The notes beneath the pieces are model-generated. The model was not told the origin of the DNA. It saw only the letters and a list, made by a program, of their open reading frames with translations, and did no database searches. A stretch of DNA of 64,000 bases from Mesorhizobium koreense (GTDB lineage: Bacteria > Pseudomonadota > Alphaproteobacteria > Rhizobiales > Rhizobiaceae), in contig NZ_CP134228.1 in NCBI RefSeq assembly GCF_031656215.1, positions 930,001 to 994,000 on the forward strand. Reading direction: 5' to 3'. The position numbers and the translations under genes are program-made. Positions 52,648 to 62,184 of the stretch are shown here, one piece after another (the stretch's first letter is position 1; each line of letters begins with the position of its first letter).

Positions 52648-53189
52648 CGCGCGCCGGTCTCATGCTCGCGACAGCGTTCGCCGCGTTCGGCGTCGGCTAT
52701 CCCGGCCTCACGCCGATGCCGGTCAAGCTGATCTGGAATGCTTCGGCCAGCGTGCCGATCGGCTTCTATACGATCGACTTCGCCGGCCCGTTCGAGGTGA
52801 CTGATCTTGTCGCCGTGGACGCGCCCGAACCGCTCGCGACCTTTCTTGCCGGGCGCGGCTATCTGCCCAAGGGCGTGCCGCTCCTGAAGCGCGTGCGCGC
52901 CGTCTCCGGACAGACCGTTTGCCGGATCGGCCACGTCATCACCGTCGATGGCGTGATTGCCGGCGCAGCGCTGGAGCGCGACCGCGCCGGCCGTGAGCTT
53001 CCTGTCTGGCAGGGATGCCGGCGCATCCACACCGGCGAAATCTTCCTGATGAACTGGCAGGTCCGCGACAGCCTGGACGGCCGGTATTTCGGGCTGATCT
53101 CCACGGACCAGATCATCGGCCGCGCCGTCCCGTTGTGGACCGACGAGGAAGGCGACGGCCGCTTTGAATGGCGCGCGCCGACGCGGTGA
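52644..53189 (+). CDS. traF: S26-family peptidase TraF
   Basis: 181 aa. Signal-peptidase-like enzyme that in RP4-type systems matures the TrbC pilin. An N-terminal span is followed by the catalytic serine in NASASVPIGFY (S36) and the lysine in PLLKRVRAVSG (K82), the Ser-Lys dyad. The C-terminal GLISTDQIIGRAVPLW is also typical. The start overlaps the DUF2840 stop. TrbC (62181) is its presumed substrate. Confidence 0.9.
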   Translation: MTRAGLMLATAFAAFGVGYPGLTPMPVKLIWNASASVPIGFYTIDFAGPFEVTDLVAVDAPEPLATFLAGRGYLPKGVPLLKRVRAVSGQTVCRIGHVITVDGVIAGAALERDRAGRELPVWQGCRRIHTGEIFLMNWQVRDSLDGRYFGLISTDQIIGRAVPLWTDEEGDGRFEWRAPTR

Positions 53190-53256
53190 GCGCGCGCCGG
53201 GCGGCGCATGGCGTGTCGTCCGCTTTATCACCGCCGTAACAGAAGGAGGACTATCC

Positions 53257-53592
53257 ATGCCGCAGATAGGTCAATTCACCGCCGCGAAGAAGAACTTCGT
53301 CGGCAGCATTCACACGCTCACAATCACGCAGGAACTCACCATCGTTCCCGCAGAGGAATCCGACACAGAGAACGCGCCGGACTACCGCGTCCATCGCGGC
53401 GATGCCGATGGCCCGGAAGTCGGCGCGGCGTGGAAGCGCACCGGCGAAAAGGCCGGCGACTATCTTTCCGTACTGCTCGACGATCCGGCTTTGCCGCAGC
53501 CGATCCGCGCCAATCTGTTCCAGAACAGCAGCGATAAGGCATCATGGTCGCTGCACTGGAGCCGCCCGAAACAGCGCGACGAGCGGGACTGA
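53257..53592 (+). CDS. DUF736 family protein
   Basis: 111 aa: MPQIGQFTAAKKNFVGSIHT, NAPDYRVHRGDADGPEVGAA, then YLSVLLDDPALPQPIRANLF. DUF736 proteins are conserved in alphaproteobacterial conjugative elements; biochemical function unknown. AAGGAGGA precedes the ATG. Confidence 0.88.
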   Translation: MPQIGQFTAAKKNFVGSIHTLTITQELTIVPAEESDTENAPDYRVHRGDADGPEVGAAWKRTGEKAGDYLSVLLDDPALPQPIRANLFQNSSDKASWSLHWSRPKQRDERD

Positions 53593-53596
53593 GGCC

Positions 53597-54508
53597 ATGC
53601 GGTCCTGCGTCATCGTCGCGTTGAAAGGCTTCATCCCTTTGTTCGCGGAAAAGCCGTCTCATCCCTTCGTCCCGCTCGACCGCAGGACGGCCGGCGCGCG
53701 CAGCGCAGGTCAAGGGCGGCCATCGGCCGGCGCTTGGCGCGGACCCTTGACCGTAGCGAGCACGCTGGCAGGCTGGCGGCGTGGCGGAGAAAGGCAAGCA
53801 CGGCGTCATGCCGTTCTTGTCCTCATCGGCACACTCGCGCTCTGCGCGGGACCGGGCGTGTCGATCGCGCAATCCATGCCGGCCGCGCGCAGCATCGTCG
53901 CCGATCCTTATGCAGCGCACATTGCCGAGGCGTCGCAGCGCTTCGGCATTCCCGAGCACTGGATTCGCGCCGTGCTGCGCGCCGAGAGCGCGGGCGACGT
54001 GCGCGCGATCTCGGCGGCCGGCGCGATCGGGCTGATGCAGATCATGCTCGTAACCTGGGCCGACTTGCGCGATCGCTACGGTCTCGGCCGCGATCCGTAT
54101 CAACCGCGCGACAATATTCTCGCAGGCACCGCGTACATGCGCGAGATGTGGGACCGCTACGGCAATGTCGCCGTGATGCTCGCGGCCTACAATGCCGGTC
54201 CCGCGCGCTATGACGATTACCGTGCGACCGGCCGCCCGCTGCCGGCGGAAACGCGCGCCTATGTCGCCGCGCTTGTGCCGGTTCTCGGCGGTGTAGCTGC
54301 ATCCGGCGCAGCGGCCCGGCGAGCCGCGCCGCCGCCCGACTGGCGCGATGCGCCGTTGTTCGTCGTGCGCCCGGACGACAGCCGAACAACCGCCGCGCTG
54401 CCGTCCGCCGACATGCGCGCGACCGTTCCGGCGCGCACTCGCGCCGATGCGGAGCCACAGGCCGGTAGCATGTTTGTCGCGCGCGCGGGCGACGGGAGAA
54501 CGCCATGA
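53597..54508 (+). CDS. Conjugal-transfer lytic transglycosylase
   Basis: 303 aa. The SLT domain at about 103-225 has the catalytic glutamate in VLRAESAGDVRAISAAGAIG (E130), then GLMQIM, the AYMREMWDRYG helix and VMLAAYNAGPARY. It opens peptidoglycan for the mating channel. A signal-peptide-like segment lies internally (about 69-92, HAVLVLIGTLALCAG), so the true start may be further in than the ATG at 53597. Follows DUF736 by 4 nt. Confidence 0.88.
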   Translation: MRSCVIVALKGFIPLFAEKPSHPFVPLDRRTAGARSAGQGRPSAGAWRGPLTVASTLAGWRRGGERQARRHAVLVLIGTLALCAGPGVSIAQSMPAARSIVADPYAAHIAEASQRFGIPEHWIRAVLRAESAGDVRAISAAGAIGLMQIMLVTWADLRDRYGLGRDPYQPRDNILAGTAYMREMWDRYGNVAVMLAAYNAGPARYDDYRATGRPLPAETRAYVAALVPVLGGVAASGAAARRAAPPPDWRDAPLFVVRPDDSRTTAALPSADMRATVPARTRADAEPQAGSMFVARAGDGRTP

Positions 54509-54821
54509 GGACGGCGTTCCCGCGTCCGGCAGCGCGCTTTCCGGTGTGCAGGCAGGCATGTTTGCGCCTGGCTGCATTCCCGGTTGGAAGGGCGGAAGTG
54601 GCAGAAAAGGCGGAGGGCAAGATTGAAGAAACCGGCACCCTGTCGGGCCGGTTTCCAAAATTGTCTTTGTCTGCACACTGGTTAGGCGGCCGATTCCGGC
54701 ACCATGGCTTTGAGGGTTGGAGTGCCGCGATTTCGCGCAACGCCTTGGCGTTGCTGGATTTCGACCGGCACCATGGCCGCCGATTGTACGATTTTCGCCG
54801 GTTTTGGCCGGAGGCGCGTTC
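54509..54821 (+). other. Region before the relaxase gene
   Basis: 313 nt. A frame of 106 codons starts at 54505, overlapping the transglycosylase stop, but its composition is poor and I do not call it. The region carries the candidate oriT (54690-54780). Confidence 0.5.
54690..54780 (+). other. Candidate origin of transfer (oriT)
   Basis: A perfect inverted repeat GCAACGCC-TT-GGCGTTGC (54737-54754) is flanked by a 13-bp direct repeat CCGGCACCATGGC (54696-54708 and 54765-54777). It ends 42 nt before the relaxase gene. Position and symmetry fit oriT; no nick-site consensus could be confirmed. Confidence 0.5.
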
Positions 54822-56879
54822 ATGAGCGCCGACGACGAGAACCGCTTCCGGCCGAAGCCGGGCCGCATCCGCTCCGATACGCCACGCGCGGGCAAGACCA
54901 AGAGCTTTCTCACGCAGGCAAAGAAGATCGCGCGCCAGCAGCGCCGCACCTCGCACCGCGTCGATTTCGGAACGGCAGCGTTCACGCCGGCAGCGCCGGC
55001 CGGTCCCCATGTGGTGCTGTCGAGCGGCAAGGGCGTGAAGCGCGGGCGCGGCGCGGTCTTCGTCCGCTCCCGCAATCTTGGCGGCGGAGGATGGCAGCAC
55101 CGGCAACCCGGCGCGCGTCGCGTCATGGTCCAGCAGCGCTACATTCTCCGTCCCGGCCAGAACCGGAAGGCGCAATCCCATCTGCGCTATATCCAGCGCG
55201 ACGGCACCGCGCGCGACGGCGAACGCGGGCAGCTCTATTCGTCCACCGATAATCGCGCCGAGCCGGAAGCCTTCCTTGAACGCGGCCAGGACGATCGCCA
55301 CCAGTTCCGCTTCATCGTCTCGCCGGAAGACGGCGCGGAGCTGTCCGACCTCACGGCCTATACCCGCGACCTCATGAGCCAGATGGAAGGAGATCTTGGC
55401 ACGAAGCTCGATTGGGTCGCGGTCAACCATTACAACACCGGCCACCCCCATGTGCATGTCATCGTCCGGGGCAAGGACGAACTGGGGGAGGATCTGGTCA
55501 TCAACGGCGATTACATCGTGCATGGTGTTCGCGAGCGCGCCAGCGCCCTGGCGACGCTGGAGCTTGGCCCTGTCAGCGAGATCGAGCAGACCCGCAAGCT
55601 CACCGCCGAGATAGATCAGGATAGGTTCACGCGCATTGACCGCGCCATGGCAGAGGAAGCCGATGGGCGGTTCCTCGACCTGCGCCACGAACCCGGAGAG
55701 CCCAAGCGGCAGTTCGAACGCACGCTTCGCTTGCGCCGGCTCGCCAAGCTGGGTCGCATGGGGCTCGCCACCGAACATGCGCCCGGCGTGTGGGAATTGA
55801 ACGAGCGGCTTGAACCGACCCTGCGCGAGCTTGGCGAACGTGGCGACATCATCCGCACCATGCAAAAGTCGCTCGCCGCCGATGGACTGGAGCGCGATCC
55901 GCTGACCTTCCACATCCACAAGGCGGTGCCCGCCGCGCCCGTCACCGGCCGCGTGCTCGATAAATATCTCGCCAACGAGTTGGGCGACAATCTCACCGTC
56001 GTTGTGGACGGGATCGACGGCCGGACGCACCACATTTCCAACATCGACCCGAGGCAGTTGGAGGATGCCAGGATCGGCAGCATCATGGAGATCGGTCGGG
56101 CCGAGGCGAGCGCCCGGCCATCCGACCGCGCCATTGCCGCGATCGCCGAGGACGGCATCTATCGGCCGAGCCGCCATCTGGAGCAGGCGAAGTTCGAGGG
56201 GCGCGTTCCGGGTGGCGACTATGAGGGCTTCGTCGATGCCCATGTGCGGCGGCTGGAGGCATTGCGCCGCGCCGGTATCGCCGAGCGGATCGACGCGGAC
56301 CAATGGCGCATACCGGAGGATTTTGAGAAACGCAGTATGGCATTTGACGCCGGGCGTGGCGCTCAGGTCAATATCCGCGTCATCACCACCTTCGAGCTGG
56401 AAAGCCAGATCACGGCGGACGGCGCGACGTGGCTCGACCGGCGGCTGGTATTGCCCGACGCATTCGATCTCACGCCGGCCGGTTTCGGCCAGCAGGTGCG
56501 CGAGGCAATGGAGCGGCGCCGCGAGCATCACATCGACCACGGCGATGCAGCGCGGCAGCAGGACGGCCGCACTATCTACCGGCGCAATCTCCTCGCCACC
56601 CTGCGCGGACGAGAGATCGCCCGCGTCGGCGAGCACATGGCGACGGCCAAGGCCCTGCCGTTCCATGCCGCCGCGGACGGCGAGGTCGTTTCTGGTAAGT
56701 TCACCAGCACCGTCCAGCTATCCAGCGGCAAGTTCGCCATCGTGGAAAAGAGCCACGAGTTCACCCTTGTCCCGTGGCGGCCGGTCATCGACCGTCAGCT
56801 TGGCCGCGAGGTCATGGGCGTCGTGCAGGGAGGATCGGTGTCGTGGCAATTGGGGCGGCAGCGGGGATTGGGCATATAG
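54822..56879 (+). CDS. rlxS: Relaxase RlxS (MobA/VirD2-like, DUF3363)
   Basis: 685 aa. The relaxase domain is in the first 260 residues: FRFIVSPEDGAELSDLTAYT, WVAVNHYNTGHPHVHVIVRG (the metal-binding histidine motif) and GKDELGEDLVINGDYIVHG. The rest is a DUF3363 region (for example VVEKS-type core FAIVEKSHEFTLVPWRPVID). It nicks the element at oriT and stays bound to the strand that is transferred. I chose the ATG at 54822, preceded by GGAGG; the frame extends through oriT to 54717. It is the same type as RlxS of Mesorhizobium symbiosis ICEs. Confidence 0.92.
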   Translation: MSADDENRFRPKPGRIRSDTPRAGKTKSFLTQAKKIARQQRRTSHRVDFGTAAFTPAAPAGPHVVLSSGKGVKRGRGAVFVRSRNLGGGGWQHRQPGARRVMVQQRYILRPGQNRKAQSHLRYIQRDGTARDGERGQLYSSTDNRAEPEAFLERGQDDRHQFRFIVSPEDGAELSDLTAYTRDLMSQMEGDLGTKLDWVAVNHYNTGHPHVHVIVRGKDELGEDLVINGDYIVHGVRERASALATLELGPVSEIEQTRKLTAEIDQDRFTRIDRAMAEEADGRFLDLRHEPGEPKRQFERTLRLRRLAKLGRMGLATEHAPGVWELNERLEPTLRELGERGDIIRTMQKSLAADGLERDPLTFHIHKAVPAAPVTGRVLDKYLANELGDNLTVVVDGIDGRTHHISNIDPRQLEDARIGSIMEIGRAEASARPSDRAIAAIAEDGIYRPSRHLEQAKFEGRVPGGDYEGFVDAHVRRLEALRRAGIAERIDADQWRIPEDFEKRSMAFDAGRGAQVNIRVITTFELESQITADGATWLDRRLVLPDAFDLTPAGFGQQVREAMERRREHHIDHGDAARQQDGRTIYRRNLLATLRGREIARVGEHMATAKALPFHAAADGEVVSGKFTSTVQLSSGKFAIVEKSHEFTLVPWRPVIDRQLGREVMGVVQGGSVSWQLGRQRGLGI

Positions 56880-57210
56880 GTTATCATTGTCGTAATAGAG
56901 CCATGCGGCAACATCAGCCCCTGGGGTGTGAAAGACTCCCATTTTCGGCATCATCGAACCTGAGCCTCGTACTACGCGCCAGAATTACCTCTGTAAGTTA
57001 TTGCAAATTTGACCGACCGAATGGCACCAGGCGAGAGGCTGCAATATTCAGGATTTCAACCGCGACGTCACAAGTTGGCGCCGCACACAGCCATCATCCT
57101 GTTCGTCGCCGATGGTATCCGATTACTCGCCGGTGCCATCTTTTCTATTGCCTCTCGGGAGAACGCCTATTCTCTGATCGGCTCCATCTCTTTTCTTGAC
57201 TGGAGCCCTT
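56880..57210. other. Gap between rlxS and traG
   Basis: 331 nt. The short plus-strand frames have no family likeness and no ribosome site. I see nothing I can support. Confidence 0.45.
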
Positions 57211-59202
57211 ATGCGCGGAGGCCGAATCCTTTGGGAGCAGATTGCGGTGGTCTTCGCCATCGTCGTGGTGACGACCTGGGCGGCGACGCAATGGACAGCA
57301 TGGCGGCTAGGGTTTCAGCCGCAACTCGGTAATCCGTGGTTCGAGCTTGCGGGCTGGCCGCTCTACTATCCGCCGGCCTTCTTCTGGTGGTGGTTCTCCT
57401 TCGACGCCTATGCGCCAGCGATCTTCACCGAAGGCGGCTTCATTGCGGCGTCTGGAGGCCTCATCGCCATCGTCGCCGCGATCATCATGTCGGTCATTCG
57501 TGCGCGCGAGGCCCGCAACGTCGCGACCTACGGTTCTGCGCGATGGGCGGAACATGGGGAAATCCGCGCTGCCGGTCTGCTCGACCCGGATGGCGTCGTG
57601 CTCGGCCGGTTTGAGCGGAACTATTTGCGCCATGACGGTCCCGAGCATGTGTTGTGTTTCGCGCCGACACGATCCGGCAAAGGCGTCGGCCTTGTCGTAC
57701 CAACGCTTCTGACCTGGCCGGGATCGGCCATCATTCACGACATCAAGGGGGAGAATTGGACGCTGACAGCCGGCTTCCGCTCCAGGCATGGCCGGGTGCT
57801 TCTGTTCGATCCGACCAACGCGAACTCATCAGCCTACAATCCCTTGCTGGAGGTGCGGCAGGGCGAATGGGAAGTCCGCGACGTGCAGAACATTGCGGAT
57901 ATCCTTGTCGATCCTGAAGGCAGCCTCGATAAGCGCAACCATTGGGAAAAGACCTCGCATTCGCTTCTGGTCGGCGCGATCCTGCATGTCCTTTACGCCG
58001 AGCCAGACAAGACGCTGGCGGGCGTCGCCAACTTCCTGTCCGATCCGCGCCGGCCGGTGGAAGCCACCTTGCGGGCCATGATGGACACGCCGCATCTCGG
58101 CGAGGCCGGCGTTCATCCTGTCATCGCGTCATCGGCGCGTGAACTGTTGAACAAATCCGAGAACGAACGATCCGGTGTGCTCAGCACCGCCATGAGCTTC
58201 CTTGGCCTCTACCGCGATCCCGTCGTAGCGCGCGTAACGACACGCTGCGATTGGCGCATCGCCGATCTGGTCGGAAGCGGTGAGGCGGTCAGTCTCTACT
58301 TGGTCGTGCCGCCTTCTGACATCAACCGGACGAAGCCGCTGATCCGGCTCATCCTCAACCAGATCGGCCGCAGGCTTACGGAAGAACTGAAAACCTCCGT
58401 CAAGCGTAACCGCCTGTTGCTGATGCTGGACGAGTTTCCCGCGCTTGGGAGATTGGATTTTTTTGAATCGGCGCTCGCCTTCATGGCCGGTTACTGCATT
58501 AAGAGTTTTCTGATCGCGCAGAGCCTCAACCAGATCGAGCGCGCTTACGGCCCGAACAATTCGATCCTTGACAATTGCCACGTCCGCGTCGCCTTCGCGA
58601 CCAATGACGAACGCACTGCCAAGCGTGTGTCGGATTCGCTCGGCACGGCGACGGAGCTGCGCGATTCCACCAACTACGCGGGGCATAGATTGTCGCCGTG
58701 GCTGGGGCATCTCATGGTTTCGCGGCAGGAGACGGCGCGGCCGCTGCTGACGCCCGGCGAGATCATGCAGCTTCCGCCCGCCGACGAAATCGTCATGGTG
58801 GCGGGCACGCCGCCGATCCGCGCGACCAAAGCTCGCTACTATGAGGATGCGCAGTTCAAGGAACGCATCCTGACGCCACCCGATCCGCCCGCGCATCCGA
58901 CTGCCGAGCAGCAAGGATCTGATGACTGGTCGCGCCGCGTCGTCACCGTCGCGAAGGCTTCGGCCGAGAGCGCCGCCGCGGGCGACGTTGACGGCGATCC
59001 CGCCAACGCAGGCATTCGCCGCGAACCCGAGTTGCCCGAGCATGAGGAGATCGTCGCATCGCCACGGCCGCCGGAGCAGGAGTTCGATCTTCTGGACGAC
59101 GAGCCCGACATCGACGCGGCGAAGGCCCGCGCGCTGCGTTCGCATATCCGCCTGGTCGCGCGGCAAGCGTCCCTCGACCCCGGCGACGGCATCGAGCTTT
59201 GA
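57211..59202 (+). CDS. traG: Conjugal transfer coupling protein TraG (VirD4-like)
   Basis: 663-aa type IV coupling ATPase that feeds the relaxase-DNA complex to the Trb channel. Two N-terminal spans (about 9-28 and 77-96), YGSARWAEHGEIRAAGL, Walker A at 152-158 (PTRSGKG), Walker B in RLLLMLDEFPALGRLDFFES, and the conserved QSLNQIERAYG. The acidic C-terminal tail is variable. The ATG at 57211 follows GGAG by 5 nt. Confidence 0.95.
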   Translation: MRGGRILWEQIAVVFAIVVVTTWAATQWTAWRLGFQPQLGNPWFELAGWPLYYPPAFFWWWFSFDAYAPAIFTEGGFIAASGGLIAIVAAIIMSVIRAREARNVATYGSARWAEHGEIRAAGLLDPDGVVLGRFERNYLRHDGPEHVLCFAPTRSGKGVGLVVPTLLTWPGSAIIHDIKGENWTLTAGFRSRHGRVLLFDPTNANSSAYNPLLEVRQGEWEVRDVQNIADILVDPEGSLDKRNHWEKTSHSLLVGAILHVLYAEPDKTLAGVANFLSDPRRPVEATLRAMMDTPHLGEAGVHPVIASSARELLNKSENERSGVLSTAMSFLGLYRDPVVARVTTRCDWRIADLVGSGEAVSLYLVVPPSDINRTKPLIRLILNQIGRRLTEELKTSVKRNRLLLMLDEFPALGRLDFFESALAFMAGYCIKSFLIAQSLNQIERAYGPNNSILDNCHVRVAFATNDERTAKRVSDSLGTATELRDSTNYAGHRLSPWLGHLMVSRQETARPLLTPGEIMQLPPADEIVMVAGTPPIRATKARYYEDAQFKERILTPPDPPAHPTAEQQGSDDWSRRVVTVAKASAESAAAGDVDGDPANAGIRREPELPEHEEIVASPRPPEQEFDLLDDEPDIDAAKARALRSHIRLVARQASLDPGDGIEL

Positions 59203-59212
59203 GGATACGCCA

Positions 59213-59665
59213 ATGACAACCCGCACCCGCATGAATGTCTATTTCGATCCGGAATTGCTCGCCCAGGTCGAGGCGCTGGCGCTGCGCCGGCAGGTATCTA
59301 AATCCGCCATCATCGAGGCCGCCGTTGCATCCTTCCTGTCCGGCGATTCCGCCGAGAAGCTGGAAGCGGCCATGTCGCGTCGCCTGGACAAGCTCTGCCG
59401 CCAGATCGACGGGCTCGACGAAGATCTCGCCGTGGTCGGCGAGACCGTGTCGCTATTCATCCGCTTCTGGCTCACCATCACGCCGCCGCTGCCGGAGACG
59501 GCCCAAGCCTCTGCGCGCGCCAAAGGCGTCGAACGCTTCGAGGGTTTCATGCAGACGCTTGGCAGAAGGTTGGCCACCGGAGACAGGTTCCTGAAAGAGC
59601 TGACAAGGGATGTAGACCCTTCCGGTGAAGGAACGACAGAGGGTGATGAAGGCGCTCGAGCATAG
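59213..59665 (+). CDS. CopG-family ribbon-helix-helix protein
   Basis: 150 aa. The N-terminal RHH domain RTRMNVYFDPELLAQVEALA with SKSAIIEAAVASFL is followed by a helical region, one hydrophobic stretch (VSLFIRFWLTITPPLPETA) and a polar tail. In alphaproteobacterial ICEs a gene of this type regularly sits between traG and trbB and probably regulates the trb operon or helps relaxosome assembly. It starts 11 nt after traG. Confidence 0.85.
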   Translation: MTTRTRMNVYFDPELLAQVEALALRRQVSKSAIIEAAVASFLSGDSAEKLEAAMSRRLDKLCRQIDGLDEDLAVVGETVSLFIRFWLTITPPLPETAQASARAKGVERFEGFMQTLGRRLATGDRFLKELTRDVDPSGEGTTEGDEGARA

Positions 59666-59940
59666 TGTCTCGTTCCCACCCCATTGTTGCCGTTTGGGGT
59701 GCATTCGTCGCCGCCCGAAACTTGCCACTGGCTCGGTTATTCACGGGCGGCAGCGCCGTGCCCAACAGCGGCCGGTCCGGTTCCAATGCGTACCCCACGG
59801 ATTGCCGCTGTCCCGCAATCGACCTGCTCTCGGCCATTCTGGCGTTCTTCTGTGAATATCGTGACAGACCCGGAAAGGTCCGATTTTCCGAGCCACCGTC
59901 TACCAGTCGGAAAACCAGATGGGGCAGCAGGTGCTTTCGG
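59666..59940. other. Left side of an inserted cassette
   Basis: 275 nt. A plus-strand frame opens at a GTG at 59665 but runs antisense through the MarR gene; no family. In related elements trbB follows copG directly, so this is foreign sequence. Confidence 0.45.
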
Positions 59941-60408
59941 CTAGCGAACCAGCGGACTTTCCCAGACAACCATCAGCAATGCCTTGAGCTGGGTGAAGCG
60001 CTCGGGTCCGAGCTCGCTGGTCCACTCGCGCTCTATGTCGCGCAGCGTGTCGATGATCTTTGCGTACGCTGCGCGTCCACGTTGGGTAAAGTGGACAATG
60101 CGCGCGCCGCCTTCACCTGGCGCGTCGGTGCGCACAATATAGCCGAAACCCTCAAGGCTCCCGAGTAACTGGTTCATGGCCTGCTTGCTCATGCCCGCAC
60201 GCTCGGCAAGCGTGACCGGGCGGACCTCGTCCGGTCCGGGAAACTGCAGCACCGCGATATGCGGCAGGCGCAGGTCGTCGAAGCCGGCGGCGTTGAGCTC
60301 CGTGATGATCCGGCGATGGATCGCCTGGGCGGGAACGCGCAGCAGAGCGCCGATCAGCATATCCTCTGGATTGACCGGAAAACTTTTCGAAGGCGGCATC
60401 ATTGACAT
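59941..60408 (-). CDS. MarR-family transcription regulator
   Basis: 155 aa. Winged-helix core: LPHIAVLQFPGPDEVRPVTL, AERAGMSKQAMNQLLGSLEG (recognition helix), YIVRTDAPGEGGARIVHFTQ (wing). Divergent from the cupin gene, with three AGTTTAC half-sites between them, so it likely represses both. It is not part of the transfer machinery but sits inside its operon on the opposite strand. Confidence 0.9.
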   Translation of the reverse strand: MSMMPPSKSFPVNPEDMLIGALLRVPAQAIHRRIITELNAAGFDDLRLPHIAVLQFPGPDEVRPVTLAERAGMSKQAMNQLLGSLEGFGYIVRTDAPGEGGARIVHFTQRGRAAYAKIIDTLRDIEREWTSELGPERFTQLKALLMVVWESPLVR

Positions 60409-60421
60409 TCTCGGTAAATGG

Positions 60422-60451
60422 AGTTTACCTACGTAAGTAAACTTAGTTTAC
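60422..60451. promoter_or_regulatory. MarR operator, three half-sites
   Basis: AGTTTAC (60422-60428) and its complement GTAAACT (60437-60443) form an inverted repeat with an 8-nt gap. A third AGTTTAC follows at 60445-60451. Located between the divergent MarR and cupin genes. Confidence 0.7.
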
Positions 60452-60467
60452 TCCAGGAGACAATGCA

Positions 60468-60944
60468 ATGTCACAGGCCGCTTTGGACCCTCACGTCAAT
60501 CCTGCCGATGAAACTATCGCCACCAAGGGGCTCGTGGTTCGCTTTCTGCTGACCGGAGACAGTTCGAATGGCAGCATCGCGGCTTTTGAACTCGATGTCG
60601 CAAGTGGGCAGCGGCTGCCAGCCCCAGCCCACAGCCATGACAGCTACGAAGAGACGATCTACGGCGTCGACGGCGTGTTGACCTGGACAGTTGACGGCAA
60701 GCCGATCGATGTCGGGCCCGGACAGGCGCTATGTATTCCGCGAGGTGCCGTTCATCGGTTCGATAATAACGGCAGCCGCGACGTGAAGGCGCTCTGCGTG
60801 ATCACTCCGGCCGCAATCGGTGCGGAATATTTCCGCGAGACATTCGCGGTCCTCAATGCTGCCGCCGGTGGTCCGCCGGACCGGGCCAAGATGGCTGAGA
60901 TCATGCGCCGCCATGGCCTCACCCCGGCGCTGCCGCCGACCTAG
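60468..60944 (+). CDS. Cupin domain protein
   Basis: 158 aa. A single cupin barrel at about 50-115: PAPAHSHDSYEETIYGVDGV (metal site H-x-H...E) and GPGQALCIPRGAVHRFDNNG (second histidine). A helical tail follows. Substrate unknown; MarR-cupin pairs often handle small aromatic or quinone-like compounds, but nothing here proves it. CAGGAG precedes the ATG. Confidence 0.88.
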   Translation: MSQAALDPHVNPADETIATKGLVVRFLLTGDSSNGSIAAFELDVASGQRLPAPAHSHDSYEETIYGVDGVLTWTVDGKPIDVGPGQALCIPRGAVHRFDNNGSRDVKALCVITPAAIGAEYFRETFAVLNAAAGGPPDRAKMAEIMRRHGLTPALPPT

Positions 60945-61203
60945 CGCTTGGCGATGGCTGCTGAGAGGCGCAAAACTGCCGGCAGCCGTTGATCAGTGAA
61001 GGGCAGCTTTCCTGAGGTAGGCACCCGAAATCTGACAGTCGGATTCCCACCCCTTCCAAGACATTACCCATCCTGTTTGCTGCCGATGGCCGCCGATCAC
61101 CGCACGCGCATAATTACTTGTTGAACCGAACCGCTTTCGGGCTCCTTTAATCGACCCCGCTGCGGGGACCGTCTGTCGCGCCCCGCCAAGAAACGGGGCC
61201 GGA
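60945..61203. other. Right side of the inserted cassette
   Basis: 259 nt between the cupin gene and trbB. It contains a GCGGGG/CCCCGC hairpin near 61150. No coding frame supported. Confidence 0.45.
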
Positions 61204-62184
61204 ATGTCATCACCGCACCAGAAGCCGGAAGCGATCGCGCGGGGCGCACGCATGTTGCGGACCGCGCTCGGCGCGGCGATCGCGCGCTTTCTGGAAGACC
61301 CGACCGTGGTCGAGGTGATGCTGAATCCCGATGGCCGGATTTGGGTGGACCGGCTGTCGGAGGGGCTGGCCGATACGGGCGAGACGATGACGGCCGCCGA
61401 TGGCGAGCGCATCGTGCGCCTGGTCGCGCACCATGTCGGTGCGGAGGTTCACGCCCGCGCGCCGCGCGTCTCGGCCGAACTGCCCGAGACCGGCGAACGG
61501 TTCGAGGGACTGTTGCCGCCCGTCGTCGCAGCGCCGGCCTTCGCCATCCGCAAGCCGGCCGTGGCGGTCTTCAGCCTCGCCGACTATGTGGCGGCGGGCA
61601 TCATGACCGCCGAACAGGCGGAGACGTTGCGCGCCGCAGTCGTTTTCCGCGCCAACATTCTGGTCGCGGGCGGCACATCGACCGGCAAGACCACTCTGAC
61701 CAACGCGCTGCTCGCCGAAGTGGCGAAGGGCGCGGATCGCGTCGTCATCATTGAGGACACGCGCGAGCTGCAATGCGCCGCGCCCAACCTCGTCGCCATG
61801 CGGACGAAGGACGGGGTGGCGACGCTCTCCGATCTTGTCCGCTCCTCGCTGCGCCTGCGTCCCGACCGCATTCCGATCGGCGAGGTGCGCGGCGCTGAAG
61901 CGCTCGACCTGCTCAAAGCGTGGGGCACAGGCCATCCCGGCGGCATCGGCACGATCCACGCGGGCACCGGCATCGGCGCGCTGCGCCGGCTCGAACAGCT
62001 CATTCAGGAGGCCGTCGTCACGGTCCCGCGCGCGCTCATCGCCGAGACCATCGACCTCGTTGCCGTTCTTTCTGGCCGTGGCGCCGCGCGCCGGCTCATC
62101 GAACTCGCCCGCGTCGAAGGGCTCGGCCAGAACGGCGATTACCGCATCACCCAAGCCAACCCGAACACAGGAGGCTCCGCATGA
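61204..62184 (+). CDS. trbB: Conjugal transfer ATPase TrbB (VirB11-like)
   Basis: 326-aa hexameric secretion ATPase of the mating channel. Walker A at 156-163 (GGTSTGKT), Asp box EDTRELQC, Walker-B-like [20 protein letters not shown] and the His box GTIHAGTG. Full length. It starts the trbBCDE... operon, though here separated from copG by the MarR/cupin insert, so it may need its own promoter. Its stop overlaps trbC in ATGA. Confidence 0.95.
   Translation: MSSPHQKPEAIARGARMLRTALGAAIARFLEDPTVVEVMLNPDGRIWVDRLSEGLADTGETMTAADGERIVRLVAHHVGAEVHARAPRVSAELPETGERFEGLLPPVVAAPAFAIRKPAVAVFSLADYVAAGIMTAEQAETLRAAVVFRANILVAGGTSTGKTTLTNALLAEVAKGADRVVIIEDTRELQCAAPNLVAMRTKDGVATLSDLVRSSLRLRPDRIPIGEVRGAEALDLLKAWGTGHPGGIGTIHAGTGIGALRRLEQLIQEAVVTVPRALIAETIDLVAVLSGRGAARRLIELARVEGLGQNGDYRITQANPNTGGSA

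Noticed and set aside
54505..54825. 106-codon frame overlapping the transglycosylase stop
   Set aside because: The ATGA overlap is suggestive, but the sequence is not protein-like and it covers the oriT candidate and the start of rlxS.
53336..56666. Long minus-strand frames of 596 and 874 codons opposite the transfer genes
   Set aside because: They are antisense shadows of DUF736, transglycosylase and rlxS in GC-rich DNA; low-complexity composition.
58129..59232. 367-codon minus-strand frame opposite traG
   Set aside because: Antisense shadow; traG has full family motifs on the plus strand.
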